Numbered from the stretch's first letter, positions 6,944-15,000 are shown. The stretch: 64,000 bases of DNA from Prevotella melaninogenica (GCF_018127965.1 NZ_CP072349.1:433501-497500); one strand, 5' to 3'. Made by a program: numbers and translations. Notes: generated by a model not told the origin, from the sequence alone.

Positions 6944-7529
6944 TGTCCTTCCGTTAAATGTATGGACGCTTTTCGTATTGCTTTAACGTAAGAGCCGAGG
7001 TTGCTCATTAAACAAAAATATGGCTAAGACAGTCAGCATTCTATCCGATTATCATCCTTTTTCATTGAAAATCATTTCTTTTTGGACTTCAAAAATAGGC
7101 AGACAGTGATTTGAAAAATCATTACATAATTTCAAGGAAAACTTCTATAACTAACGGCAAAAACACATATAAGAAGTAGGTTTGTAATCAACAGAGAATC
7201 AATTGGTTATCAAGTAGTAAAATAAAAGGTGCTTAATCGGACTTCAAAAGGGCGTTAGTAAGGGGCTTAAAGGGCACCTTTTGCAAGTCAATTAGGCGTC
7301 TTTAAGAACCCCAAAGAGCATGTATTGGTTTTGAGTCGCACGAAAATAATTTACAAACTTCATATAGTAAGGGAATACGTTGATAGTAGAAGACAGATAG
7401 ACATTGCACCTAATTGCGTTTATCATGTAGTTATCCCTCTTTGTAAAACCATCTAATTAGAGGTAATCATACCATGTATGCGGATGAATCTCATTCTATT
7501 AACAATCTACGCATTTAACGGAAGAACTG
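6944..7529 (+). mobile_element. MITE-like element, full-length copy A
   Basis: A 586-bp stretch without any gene. Its ends are inverted: CCTTCCGTTAAATG at the left, and the complement of TTCTTCCGTTAAATGCG at the right. The interior aligns almost throughout with 35463-36050 and in its middle third with 24491-24822 and 32101-32430. It sits in the dusB to DUF3791 gap. A target duplication is not clear here, although imperfect TGTTTT flanks exist on both sides. Non-autonomous transposable element is the simplest reading. Confidence 0.75.
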
Positions 7530-7610
7530 TTTTTAAAAGCTAATAGGGTAGGGAAATGAAAAGGAAAGGGAAGAAAAGAGGAATGATATTTTTCAATCTT
7601 AAATATTTTG

Positions 7611-7636
7611 TACTACACAAAATATGTAGTATTTTT
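7611..7636 (+). promoter_or_regulatory. Promoter with TACTAC/GTAGTA operator for the DUF3791-DUF3990 cassette
   Basis: TACTAC (7611-7616) and GTAGTA (7626-7631) form an inverted repeat that merges with the -7 box TAGTATTTTTG. Such an operator over the promoter is typical of autoregulated toxin-antitoxin operons. The first ATG follows at 7658. Confidence 0.5.
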
Positions 7637-7657
7637 GCAATATAAAGTTCACGTATT

Positions 7658-7876
7658 ATGGATGATCAGTATAAAATCCCCTATTTGAACGCTGTTATCA
7701 GAACGTTTGGCAATCGCTTTAACTTGACGGTACAGCAATCTTTCCGCTATCTTTATAACTTTAAAGGAATACAATTTCTTTTAGAGTATTATGACGTGGA
7801 ACATACATTGTCTATAGATGATACGGTAGATGACCTTATCAAAGTTTGTCAAAAGAATGGAGGAGAATTAGCATGA
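7658..7876 (+). CDS. DUF3791-family small protein (candidate antitoxin)
   Basis: 72 residues. The C-terminal half, FKGIQFLLEYYDVEHTLSID followed by a DDLIKVCQKNGG segment, matches what I know of DUF3791 proteins, small helical proteins of unknown function often beside DUF3990. It begins an operon of three genes whose ends overlap by four bases or fewer. Small size, position ahead of a putative ADP-ribosyltransferase and the operator-like palindrome upstream all suggest an antitoxin or immunity role. That role is inference. Confidence 0.75.
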   Translation: MDDQYKIPYLNAVIRTFGNRFNLTVQQSFRYLYNFKGIQFLLEYYDVEHTLSIDDTVDDLIKVCQKNGGELA

Positions 7877-8346
7877 GACTTTATCATGGTACTAATATTG
7901 ATTTTTCAGAGATTGATCTCGCAAAGTCTTTCCCGCTAAAAGACTTCGGACAAGGCTTTTACTTGACGACAATACGTGAGCAGGCAGAACGAATGGCGAA
8001 ACGAAAACACGAAGCATTGGGGGGCAAAGCCATTGTACAAGAGTATGAATTCGATGAGAGTGCCTTACATAAAGGTGATTTGAAAGTGCTGATTTTTGAA
8101 GGAACTACCCCTGAATGGGCAACATTTATCTTTAATAATAGGTCAAGAAACAAAAACTATCAGCATGATTATGATATCGTTGTCGGACCTATAGCAGATG
8201 ATGGAGTAGCCTTTCTTATTAACCAATACACGACGGGAGCAGTCACTTTGGCACAGTTTACAAGGATGCTTAAGTTTAAGAAGCTCAGTAATCAGTATTT
8301 CTTTGGAACTGAAAAGGCTGTAAAATTATTAAGTAGAATAAAGTAA
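7873..8346 (+). CDS. DUF3990-family protein, putative ADP-ribosyltransferase (candidate toxin)
   Basis: 157 residues from the ATG at 7873, whose ATGA overlaps the stop of the first gene; a longer frame from 7846 is less likely. The N-terminus MRLYHGTNIDFSEIDL and the following FGQGFYLTTIREQAERMA are the two hallmark blocks of DUF3990, which I recall as part of the ADP-ribosyltransferase fold group. The YHGT block would hold NAD and GFYLT would be the second conserved strand. The catalytic glutamate expected late in the fold is not obvious near DGVAFLINQYTTG. No signal peptide, so it should act inside the cell. Probable toxin of the cassette; the target is unknown. Confidence 0.75.
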   Translation: MRLYHGTNIDFSEIDLAKSFPLKDFGQGFYLTTIREQAERMAKRKHEALGGKAIVQEYEFDESALHKGDLKVLIFEGTTPEWATFIFNNRSRNKNYQHDYDIVVGPIADDGVAFLINQYTTGAVTLAQFTRMLKFKKLSNQYFFGTEKAVKLLSRIK

Positions 8347-8582
8347 TGACTCAACAAGAAAGATTTAAACACCTTGTCAATTTCACGATTGATGAGCTGA
8401 CAACTTATCTTATAAAAGACTTTCATTTGGATCCTGCAGAAGCTTTGGATATTGTTTATTCTTCAAAGACACTTGAACTTCTGCAGAACAAACGGACTGG
8501 ACTTTATGACCAAAGTCCAGGCTATGTGTATCATTTGCTCAAGCATGAGTATAAGACTGGGCAATTACCACAAGTCAACTAA
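8346..8582 (+). CDS. DUF3791-like small protein, third gene of the cassette
   Basis: 78 residues, starting in a TAATG overlap with the DUF3990 gene. It is helical and acidic in the middle (YLIKDFHLDPAEALDIVYSS) and ends with YDQSPGYVYHLLKHEY. The sequence differs clearly from the first gene but has similar size and helix pattern. It may be a second antitoxin component or a partner of the ADP-ribosyltransferase. Overlapping stop-start codons imply fixed stoichiometry with it. Confidence 0.7.
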   Translation: MTQQERFKHLVNFTIDELTTYLIKDFHLDPAEALDIVYSSKTLELLQNKRTGLYDQSPGYVYHLLKHEYKTGQLPQVN

Positions 8583-8623
8583 TCTTTATTAAAACGATTA
8601 TCTAAATTTAATTTACAGCCATC

Positions 8624-8661
8624 TTTGCAACCGAGTTGCAAAACATAATCTTTATCTTTGC
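8624..8661 (+). promoter_or_regulatory. Metal-ATPase promoter with TTTGCAAC-CGA-GTTGCAAA operator
   Basis: A perfect 19-bp palindrome (8624-8642) lies over the expected -33 region of a promoter whose -7 box is TATCTTTG (8654-8661). A repressor bound there would block polymerase. A Fur/Zur-type or other metal sensor is the natural candidate given the ATPase downstream; this is inference. The ATG is at 8696. Confidence 0.55.
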
Positions 8662-8695
8662 AGCAGAATATTAATGCAGTAACAGGTTTTAGATT

Positions 8696-10573
8696 ATGAA
8701 AAAGAAACTTATAAGAATCATTCTTACGGCTGTACTCCTCGCTGGAGCATGGTTAGTAGAGCATTTCACAGCACTTCCAATGTGGCAGGTGCTGCTTGTT
8801 TATTTGGTCCCTTATCTGGTTATCAGTTATGATGTATTAGGTGAAGCGGTTGAGGGAATCATGGAAGGCGATCCTTTTGATGAAAACTTCCTTATGAGTA
8901 TTGCGACTATCGGAGCATTGCTCATCGGTTTTCTTCCTGGTGCCGAACCACAGTTTATCGAAGGAGTCTTCGTGATGTTGTTCTTCCAATTAGGCGAACT
9001 CTTTGAGCATTATGCGGAAGATAAGGCGCGCGACTCCATCTCTGAACTGATGGATATTCGTCCCGATGTAGCCAATGTGGAACGAAATGGAGTGGTAGTG
9101 AGCGTAAGTCCAGAGGAAGTGAAGATAGGTGAGACGGTGATTGTTAAACCAGGAGAGAAGATTCCATTAGATGGAAGAGTGCTTGAGGGCGCCTCCAGCC
9201 TTAATACCGTAGCCCTTACGGGTGAGAGTATGCCACGTGATGTAAGTGCAGGCATGGAAGTTATCTCTGGTTGTGTTAACCTTTCGGGTGTGTTAAAGGT
9301 GCAAGTTGAAAAGGCATATAGCGAGTCTACCGCTGCAAAGATTATCCAACTCGTTGAAGAGGCAGGTGATAACAAGTCACGCAGTGAGTCTTTCATTCGC
9401 CGTTTTGCACGTGTCTATACGCCTATCGTGGTGATTGCCGCTCTTGCTTTGGCTGTTATTCCTCCGTTCTTTTATGATAGTTACGCACCAGCCTTTGGTG
9501 TTTGGCTCTATCGTGCATTGACCTTCTTGGTTGTAAGTTGCCCATGTGCTTTGGTTATTTCTATTCCTCTTACCTTCTTTGCGGGTATCGGTGGGGCTTC
9601 TCATAAGGGAATCCTCATTAAGGGTGGTAACTATATGGATGCTTTGTCAAAGCTCTCTACGGTAGTATTCGATAAGACAGGAACATTGACACGTGGTACT
9701 TTTGATGTTGAGGCTATCCACCCAGAGAGACTCTCTGAGCATGAGTTGCTCCATTTAGCAGCCCATGTTGAACGTTATTCTACCCATCCAATTGCCCTTG
9801 CTCTCCGTATGGCATATGCGAATGAAAAGGATAATTGTACTGTTGAAGATATACAAGAAACAGCGGGACAGGGCATTACGGCTACTGTTAATAATCAGAA
9901 AGTAAGTGTTGGTAACAGCCGTTTAATGGCAACATTAGGTATTACAATCCCTATCTGCAAGCGTTGTACGAGCCATGCGGGTACGATTGTTCACGTTGCG
10001 ATTGATGGTGAATATGCAGGTCATATCGTTATCTCTGACCAGTTAAAGGCTGATGCTGTGAAGGCTATAGAGTCTCTGAAGCAGTTGGGGGTTAGTAAGA
10101 CAGTGATGCTGAGCGGCGACAAGAGGGAAGTTGTTGAGCAAGTTGCCGAGCAGACAAAGGTGACGGAATACTATGCCGAACTGCTCCCTACTGACAAAGT
10201 AAAGCATGTTGAGCGTCTCATTGCAGAGAAAAATGCAGGTGAAACAATCGCCTTTGTTGGTGATGGAATCAATGATGCACCAGTGTTGGCACGTGCTGAT
10301 GTGGGCATTGCTATGGGTGCTTTGGGAAGTGATGCAGCCATCGAAGCAGCTGATGTTGTGTTGATGGATGATAAACCTTCAAAGATTGCACTTGCTATTG
10401 AACTCTCACGTCGTACTATTTTCATTGCAAAGGAGAACGCATGGTTCGCCATCGGTATTAAAGTTGCAGTCCTTCTTCTTGCCACCTTTGGAATGGCAAG
10501 CATGGGATTAGCTGTCTTTGCTGATGTTGGCGTTATGGTTCTTGCCGTTCTTAATGCGATGAGAGCAAGATAG
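8696..10573 (+). CDS. Heavy-metal P1B-type ATPase, Zn/Cd/Pb class
   Basis: A 625-residue inner-membrane pump that exports divalent soft metals using ATP. Motifs in order: TGES actuator 175-178, metal-binding SCPC 281-284 in a membrane helix, phosphorylation D326 in DKTGTLT, HP dipeptide 364-365, GDGINDAP hinge 522-529. The final helices contain FADVG, typical of the Zn/Cd (CadA/ZntA) subclass, not the copper one. No N-terminal HMA domain is present, so it is shorter than E. coli ZntA. A CKRC pair at 421-424 in the nucleotide domain is unusual. Transcribed alone from the promoter at 8654. Confidence 0.92.
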   Translation: MKKKLIRIILTAVLLAGAWLVEHFTALPMWQVLLVYLVPYLVISYDVLGEAVEGIMEGDPFDENFLMSIATIGALLIGFLPGAEPQFIEGVFVMLFFQLGELFEHYAEDKARDSISELMDIRPDVANVERNGVVVSVSPEEVKIGETVIVKPGEKIPLDGRVLEGASSLNTVALTGESMPRDVSAGMEVISGCVNLSGVLKVQVEKAYSESTAAKIIQLVEEAGDNKSRSESFIRRFARVYTPIVVIAALALAVIPPFFYDSYAPAFGVWLYRALTFLVVSCPCALVISIPLTFFAGIGGASHKGILIKGGNYMDALSKLSTVVFDKTGTLTRGTFDVEAIHPERLSEHELLHLAAHVERYSTHPIALALRMAYANEKDNCTVEDIQETAGQGITATVNNQKVSVGNSRLMATLGITIPICKRCTSHAGTIVHVAIDGEYAGHIVISDQLKADAVKAIESLKQLGVSKTVMLSGDKREVVEQVAEQTKVTEYYAELLPTDKVKHVERLIAEKNAGETIAFVGDGINDAPVLARADVGIAMGALGSDAAIEAADVVLMDDKPSKIALAIELSRRTIFIAKENAWFAIGIKVAVLLLATFGMASMGLAVFADVGVMVLAVLNAMRAR

Positions 10574-10588
10574 AAAGGCGTTCTTCTC

Positions 10589-10680
10589 AATTTATTTTCA
10601 TGAAAATAAATATTTTTCTTCATGAACGTAAATATTTATTTTCGTGAAAATAATTTCTTTTTTACATGGAAGTAATTTGG
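10589..10680. repeat. ~92-bp imperfect palindromic element, copy 1
   Basis: Made of TTTTCATGAAAA- and ATATTT-type blocks and able to fold on itself. It aligns along its whole length with 48299-48391. It lies just after the metal ATPase gene. Confidence 0.7.
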
Positions 10681-10890
10681 TATCTGTCGTAAAGTAGCTA
10701 CGCAGATGCCATTTTTAATAGTGTGAAAAGCATGTTTTGATAAAGTAATAGAGTGTTCTCTTTCGGCTTATCTGGCATTCCGAGTGATACTACTATTGGT
10801 CTTTGTGATGCAAGCCTATGATTCCCTTTGAGCTATTGAGTTATTAATAAGGTTTCTTTTGCTTAGTGATTCGGTGTGACATCGCTGTCT

Positions 10891-10962
10891 GCACTATTGG
10901 TGTTCAGCGTCCGCACCATTGGTGCTCATCATCCGCACCATTGGTGCTGAGCCTTCGCACGT
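10891..10962. repeat. Cluster of GCACCATTGGTGC palindromes, cluster 1
   Basis: Three 13-bp palindromes, the first degenerate (GCACTATTGGTGT), spaced about 22 bp apart, plus a final half-site TTCGCACG. Five more clusters occur in the window. Confidence 0.8.
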
Positions 10963-11088
10963 TGATAAAACATGAACTCTTTCATTCTTAAACAATGTTA
11001 CTACCATATGTTTTTACGATAAAAATAATTACGAAAAAAGCCAAATAAGAAAACTTTTATGTAAGTTTGCAGTAGAGAGTTGAGTGCT

Positions 11089-11682
11089 ATGCAGATACGA
11101 ATAGTCCTATTTTTCTTGTGGCTTTTGCTACCCCTCTCGCCACTTCAAGCACAGAAAGTGCTGGTTTGTGATGGGGCAACACGCTTTCCGATACGTGATG
11201 TATTGGTCAGTGTGGATGGGAAGAATGTGGGACTAACTACATGGCAAGGAATCATTAACCTACCTGATTCATTCCAAACAGCTACCTTTAAAAAGAAAGG
11301 TTATGCACCAGAGAAGTTGTTTCGGAGTGAGGTTTTGCGTGATACTGTCTTCCTTTTCCCTGCAGAACATTATTTGGATGAGGTAGTGGTAATAGGAAAG
11401 CAAGTTGTTGATGGGCGTGAACTGTTGAAGAAGATGCCGAAGCGAGACATCTTAGAAAAACGCCCGTCTGGTGGACTTGGTGGTTTCGATTTAGGTCTTA
11501 TACTTGACAAACGATACCGTAGAGACCGTAGGCATGTCAGAGAGTTGCGTGAAATTTTCAAGAAAATGGACGGTTTAGAGGATAAGGAAGACCCTATCCT
11601 CAAGGCTTATCGACAAACACAGCAGGAATTAAAAGCTGATTCTATTCAGAAAAAGAATGAGCAAAAAGAGCTGAAGAAATAG
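11089..11682 (+). CDS. Secreted protein with carboxypeptidase-regulatory-like domain
   Basis: 197 residues from the ATG at 11089 (a TTG at 11080 is possible). Residues 1-21 form a signal peptide (MQIRIVLFFLWLLLPLSPLQA). The next ~85 residues resemble the beta-sandwich found before TonB-dependent receptors in Bacteroidota, including the TFKKKGYAPEK segment and the closing LDEVVVIGK typical of a TonB-box-like end. The C-terminus is a charged helix rich in K, R, E and Q. No receptor gene is adjacent. Probably periplasmic; function unknown. Confidence 0.7.
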   Translation: MQIRIVLFFLWLLLPLSPLQAQKVLVCDGATRFPIRDVLVSVDGKNVGLTTWQGIINLPDSFQTATFKKKGYAPEKLFRSEVLRDTVFLFPAEHYLDEVVVIGKQVVDGRELLKKMPKRDILEKRPSGGLGGFDLGLILDKRYRRDRRHVRELREIFKKMDGLEDKEDPILKAYRQTQQELKADSIQKKNEQKELKK

Positions 11683-11818
11683 CTTTTAGTGTGAATATAG
11701 GTTAATTATTAGATTACTAAAGTAATCTTTTTGTATAGTTTACTTGATTTTTAGAAAAGTAAGTGTTACTTTTGTGGTGTGATAGATATCTTTACTTATT
11801 AATTAAAAAAGCTACTTT

Positions 11819-12310
11819 ATGAAAACAGATTATCTTTTACCCCACATCTTTAGGAAGGTTGGTTGGTTTATTTTTATCCCTTGTAGTGTCATGATTATGG
11901 TTTCTTGGTTAGGTATTAATGACTGGTTTAATGATGACAGACTAAGTTTTATTACCTTACACATTGGAAACTTGAGTTTCTTTACACCTGAACAGGAGGG
12001 ACGTTCTTTCTTTTATTTTGCGCAAGAAGACATGTTTTCTGAACTTGTTTACTGTTTAACCTTTACCTCTCTCTATATGATAGCATTTTCAAAGGAAAGA
12101 GTTGAGGATGAATATGTAGAACATCTCCGTATGCGTTCATTAGTATGGGCACTGAAAGTAAATACGATTTTCTTTGTAATCTTCACGTGGTTCTGCTTTG
12201 GTATGGTTTATATCACGTTGTTAATGCTATCAATGTTCAGCATATTTCTGCTGTTTCACTTCCGTTTTCTTTACGAACTACATAAAAGGAGAATAGATAA
12301 TGAAGAATAA
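11819..12310 (+). CDS. Four-helix membrane protein paired with an HTH regulator
   Basis: 163 residues with hydrophobic segments at about 14-30, 76-90, 112-132 and 133-148. Hydrophilic stretches contain EQEGRSFFYFAQED and SKERVEDEYVEHLRMRS. No domain is known to me, but such small membrane proteins followed by an overlapping Xre-type gene recur in Bacteroidales. The end overlaps the start of the next gene by 11 bases. A sensor or partner of the regulator is possible. Confidence 0.65.
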   Translation: MKTDYLLPHIFRKVGWFIFIPCSVMIMVSWLGINDWFNDDRLSFITLHIGNLSFFTPEQEGRSFFYFAQEDMFSELVYCLTFTSLYMIAFSKERVEDEYVEHLRMRSLVWALKVNTIFFVIFTWFCFGMVYITLLMLSMFSIFLLFHFRFLYELHKRRIDNEE

Positions 12311-12500
12311 TATAAGAGTAGAGCGGGCAATCAAACGCATGACTCAGGCGCAATTAGCAGAACTTATAGGGGTGTCCCGTCAAACGATTGTCGCTATTGA
12401 AAGCGAGAAGTATGTTCCCTCAACAGTTCTCAGTCTGAAGATTGCACGTGTTTTCGATAAGCGTGTAGATGATATTTTTGAACTTGAAGAAAACGATTAA
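12300..12500 (+). CDS. Xre-family HTH regulator (short YozG-like type)
   Basis: 66 residues forming a single helix-turn-helix: MTQAQLAELIGVSRQTIVAI is the canonical DNA-reading unit, followed by KIARVFDKRVDDIFELEE. These short regulators usually control themselves and an adjacent membrane protein gene. The start lies inside the previous gene, so translation is coupled. Confidence 0.85.
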   Translation: MKNNIRVERAIKRMTQAQLAELIGVSRQTIVAIESEKYVPSTVLSLKIARVFDKRVDDIFELEEND

Positions 12501-12538
12501 AGTCTTGTATTTATACTCCCTCTTTTTCGATATCATCG

Positions 12539-12626
12539 GTAATCATAATTATGAATTTTGAATTATGCATTATGAATTATCAAAGTAATCATAATTATGA
12601 ACTCTGAATTGTGAATTTAGAATTAA
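12539..12626. repeat. ATGAATT heptamer minisatellite
   Basis: Repeated AATTATGAATT / TTGAATT units with the word AATCATAATTATGAA at 12540 and 12589. Similar tracts flank the gene at 37358. No gene lies in 12501-12715. A CCGATG...CATCGG hairpin (about 12640-12682) may help end transcripts. Confidence 0.7.
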
Positions 12627-12715
12627 AAGAAAATTGCCCGATGGACAAGGTGAAGATAACTCACACTTGCCTCATCGGACTCAACATATACTCAAGTCAG
12701 AGAAGATTAGTTGTA

Positions 12716-14269
12716 TTATATCACGCCACGGATACGGTCATCAAAGGCTGAAAGGGCTGCCTTAGCACCTTCTCCCATAGCGATTGTAATCTGTTTGTAA
12801 GGTACCGTTGTAACATCACCAGCAGCATATACGCCATTCAGACTTGTACGGTTGGTTGCATCAACGATAATTTCATTGCGTGGAGTAACCTCTACTTCGT
12901 CCTTGAAAGCATCGCTGTTTGGCGACAAACCAATCTGAACAAAGACACCATCTAAGGCTATTTCGCGCTCCTCGTCATTGGTGCGGTCCTTCACTTTGAT
13001 ACCCGATAGCTTCTGACCATCACCCAAGAGGGCTGTTGTCTGGGTAGAAAGGAACACCTCAACATTAGGCAGACTGGCTACTTTCTGCTGTAAAACCTCA
13101 TCGGCACGCATAGCATCAGCAAACTCAAGAACCGTCACGTGACGGCAGATACCAGCCAAGTCAATGGCTGCTTCGATACCAGAGTTACCACCACCGATGA
13201 CTGCTACGTCCTTACCTTTGTAGAAAGGACCATCGCAATGAGGGCAGAAATGCTCACCATGACCGATGTATTTCTCCTCATCTGGCAGACCAAGACGGCG
13301 CCAGCTTGCACCTGTTGCTATCACGACTGCAGGTGCGATGAAGGTTTCGCCACCACGTACAGAAACAGTCTTCACAGCCTCTTTCAGGTTGGTAGAAACC
13401 ACCTTACGATTGTCGAATATATCTATTGAATATTCATTGATATGGGTACGGAGGTCAGCAGCAAGCTGTGTACCTGTCGTTTTGGTAACAGAGATAAGAT
13501 TCTCGATGCCTGTTGTATCGTTTACCTGTCCTCCGATGCGCTCCGCAACGATAGCTACGCGCAAGCCTTTGCGGGCAGAGTAGATAGCAGAAGATGCTCC
13601 AGCAGGACCACCACCGAGTACGATAACATCATATTCACGTACTGTTTGCACCGCGTTTTCATCATGGTCGGTACCAACTTTGTCCTCTAATTCCTGCAAA
13701 AGGATACCGAGATCGCCACGACCTGTATGCAATGGCTCTCCATTAACGTACACAGAAGGTACGCCTTGTATGTTTAAACGTTGTATTTCATCCTGACATA
13801 GACCGCCGTCAACCATCTCATTGCTGATATTTGGGTTGATAAGCGACATTACGTTGAGTGCCTGAACAACGTCAGGACAGTTTGTACAGGTGAGTGATAC
13901 GTAGGTCTGAAGGCGGATTTCACCCTTCAGCGACTTGATACGTGCTGCAATCGCCTCGTCAGGAAGGTTCTTACCCTGTCCGTCAGAGTTAAGAATAGCA
14001 AGGAGCAACGAGGTAAACTCGTGTCCATTTGGTATACCACGGAAGCTGATACCAGTCTCTTCACCATTGCGAAGAATACTGAATGAGAATTGTTCTCCTT
14101 CCAGATAAACTGTCTTTATCTTGTCAGAAGTAGAGGCAATATCCTCTACGAAAGACGAAAACTCTGCTGAGTTCTCATCATTACTATTGCGAGTAACGCT
14201 AAGGGTTATATCAGATGAGAGCGAAGCAAAGACGCCCTTCACCTGTTCGAGTATGCTTGAATCTAACAT
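12716..14269 (-). CDS. ahpF: Alkyl hydroperoxide reductase subunit F
   Basis: 517 residues. It moves electrons from NADH to AhpC. The N-terminal domain is a double thioredoxin fold with CTNC at 128-131; the FAD-binding GGGPAG follows at 219-224, the nucleotide-binding GGGNSG at 358-363 and the second redox pair CPHC at 342-345. Length and order fit E. coli AhpF (521). It lies downstream of ahpC on the same strand, separated by a hairpin terminator that should lower its level relative to ahpC. Confidence 0.97.
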   Translation of the reverse strand: MLDSSILEQVKGVFASLSSDITLSVTRNSNDENSAEFSSFVEDIASTSDKIKTVYLEGEQFSFSILRNGEETGISFRGIPNGHEFTSLLLAILNSDGQGKNLPDEAIAARIKSLKGEIRLQTYVSLTCTNCPDVVQALNVMSLINPNISNEMVDGGLCQDEIQRLNIQGVPSVYVNGEPLHTGRGDLGILLQELEDKVGTDHDENAVQTVREYDVIVLGGGPAGASSAIYSARKGLRVAIVAERIGGQVNDTTGIENLISVTKTTGTQLAADLRTHINEYSIDIFDNRKVVSTNLKEAVKTVSVRGGETFIAPAVVIATGASWRRLGLPDEEKYIGHGEHFCPHCDGPFYKGKDVAVIGGGNSGIEAAIDLAGICRHVTVLEFADAMRADEVLQQKVASLPNVEVFLSTQTTALLGDGQKLSGIKVKDRTNDEEREIALDGVFVQIGLSPNSDAFKDEVEVTPRNEIIVDATNRTSLNGVYAAGDVTTVPYKQITIAMGEGAKAALSAFDDRIRGVI

Positions 14270-14304
14270 GGGGCTTGTAAATTTCTCTATATATTATAAA
14301 AAAA

Positions 14305-14337
14305 TGGAGAGACAAAGTCCGAAGACTTATCTCTCCA
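14305..14337 (-). terminator. Terminator between ahpC and ahpF
   Basis: On the minus strand a TGGAGAGA stem with an AAGTC-TTCG-GACTT tip is followed by a T-run. It sits between the two genes and probably lets only part of the ahpC transcripts reach ahpF. Confidence 0.75.
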
Positions 14338-14385
14338 CCATAACTTCTATGACACTGTTATGTCTGTTATTACAGAAACTAAGTC

Positions 14386-14952
14386 TTAGAGCTTACCAAC
14401 AAGGTCGATGCTTGGCTTCAATGTCTCGCCACCCTGCTTCCACTTAGCTGGGCAAACCTCACCCTCGTGAGAAGCAACGAACAACGCAGCTTCAACCTTA
14501 CGAACGAGCTCATCAGCATTACGACCGATGCTGTTATCCTGGATTTCAGCAATCTTAACGAGACCCTCTGGGTTTACGAGGAATGTACCACGGTAAGCTA
14601 AACCCTCGTCCTCTTTGTATACACCGAAGCCACGGCTCAATACGCCAGTTGGGTCAGCAAGCATAGTGTACTTAATCTTCTTGATTCTATCAGAAGCATC
14701 GTGCCATGCCTTGTGTACGAAGTGAGTATCAGTACTTACTGAGAATACCTCTACGCCAAGACTCTTGAGCTGCTCGTACTTGTCAGCCAAATCCTCCAAC
14801 TCTGTAGGACATACGAAAGTGAAGTCAGCAGGATAGAAGAAGAAGAGTGCCCATTTGCCCTCGATATCCTTGCTTGAAACGGTCTTAAACTGTCCGTCCT
14901 GGAAAGCCTGAACGGTAAACTCTGGTGCGTGTGCATTAATAATTGGTTCCAT
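14386..14952 (-). CDS. ahpC: Alkyl hydroperoxide reductase subunit C (2-Cys peroxiredoxin)
   Basis: 188 residues. It reduces H2O2 and organic peroxides in the cytoplasm. The peroxidatic cysteine is C48 in DFTFVCPTE and the resolving one is C167 in GEVCPAKW. Length equals E. coli AhpC within one residue. The promoter (TAACTTTG, 15001-15008 on the minus strand) lies next to a strong OxyR box and the oxyR gene is divergent, so peroxide-induced expression is likely. Confidence 0.98.
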   Translation of the reverse strand: MEPIINAHAPEFTVQAFQDGQFKTVSSKDIEGKWALFFFYPADFTFVCPTELEDLADKYEQLKSLGVEVFSVSTDTHFVHKAWHDASDRIKKIKYTMLADPTGVLSRGFGVYKEDEGLAYRGTFLVNPEGLVKIAEIQDNSIGRNADELVRKVEAALFVASHEGEVCPAKWKQGGETLKPSIDLVGKL

Positions 14953-15000
14953 ATCTTACTTAAAACTATTTATGTGATTAAATCTTTTTGTTTTGCATTG

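Larger units (their letters stand above)
10574..11088. other. Intergenic region with two repeat types
   Basis: No gene seen. It carries one copy of the ~92-bp TTTTCATGAAAA palindromic element (10589-10680), three GCACCATTGGTGC-type palindromes (10891-10962), and at about 11060-11069 a possible -7 box (TAAGTTTG) for the next gene. Confidence 0.7.

Noticed and set aside
7239..7260. GGCGTTAGT in the MITE core considered as an integron attC-like site
   Set aside because: The partner boxes and the bulged hairpin layout of attC are missing, and there is no integrase or cassette array.
7217..7326. 22-bp periodic units considered as a CRISPR array
   Set aside because: Units are degenerate and contiguous with no spacers, the pattern is repeated in four places, and no cas genes are near.
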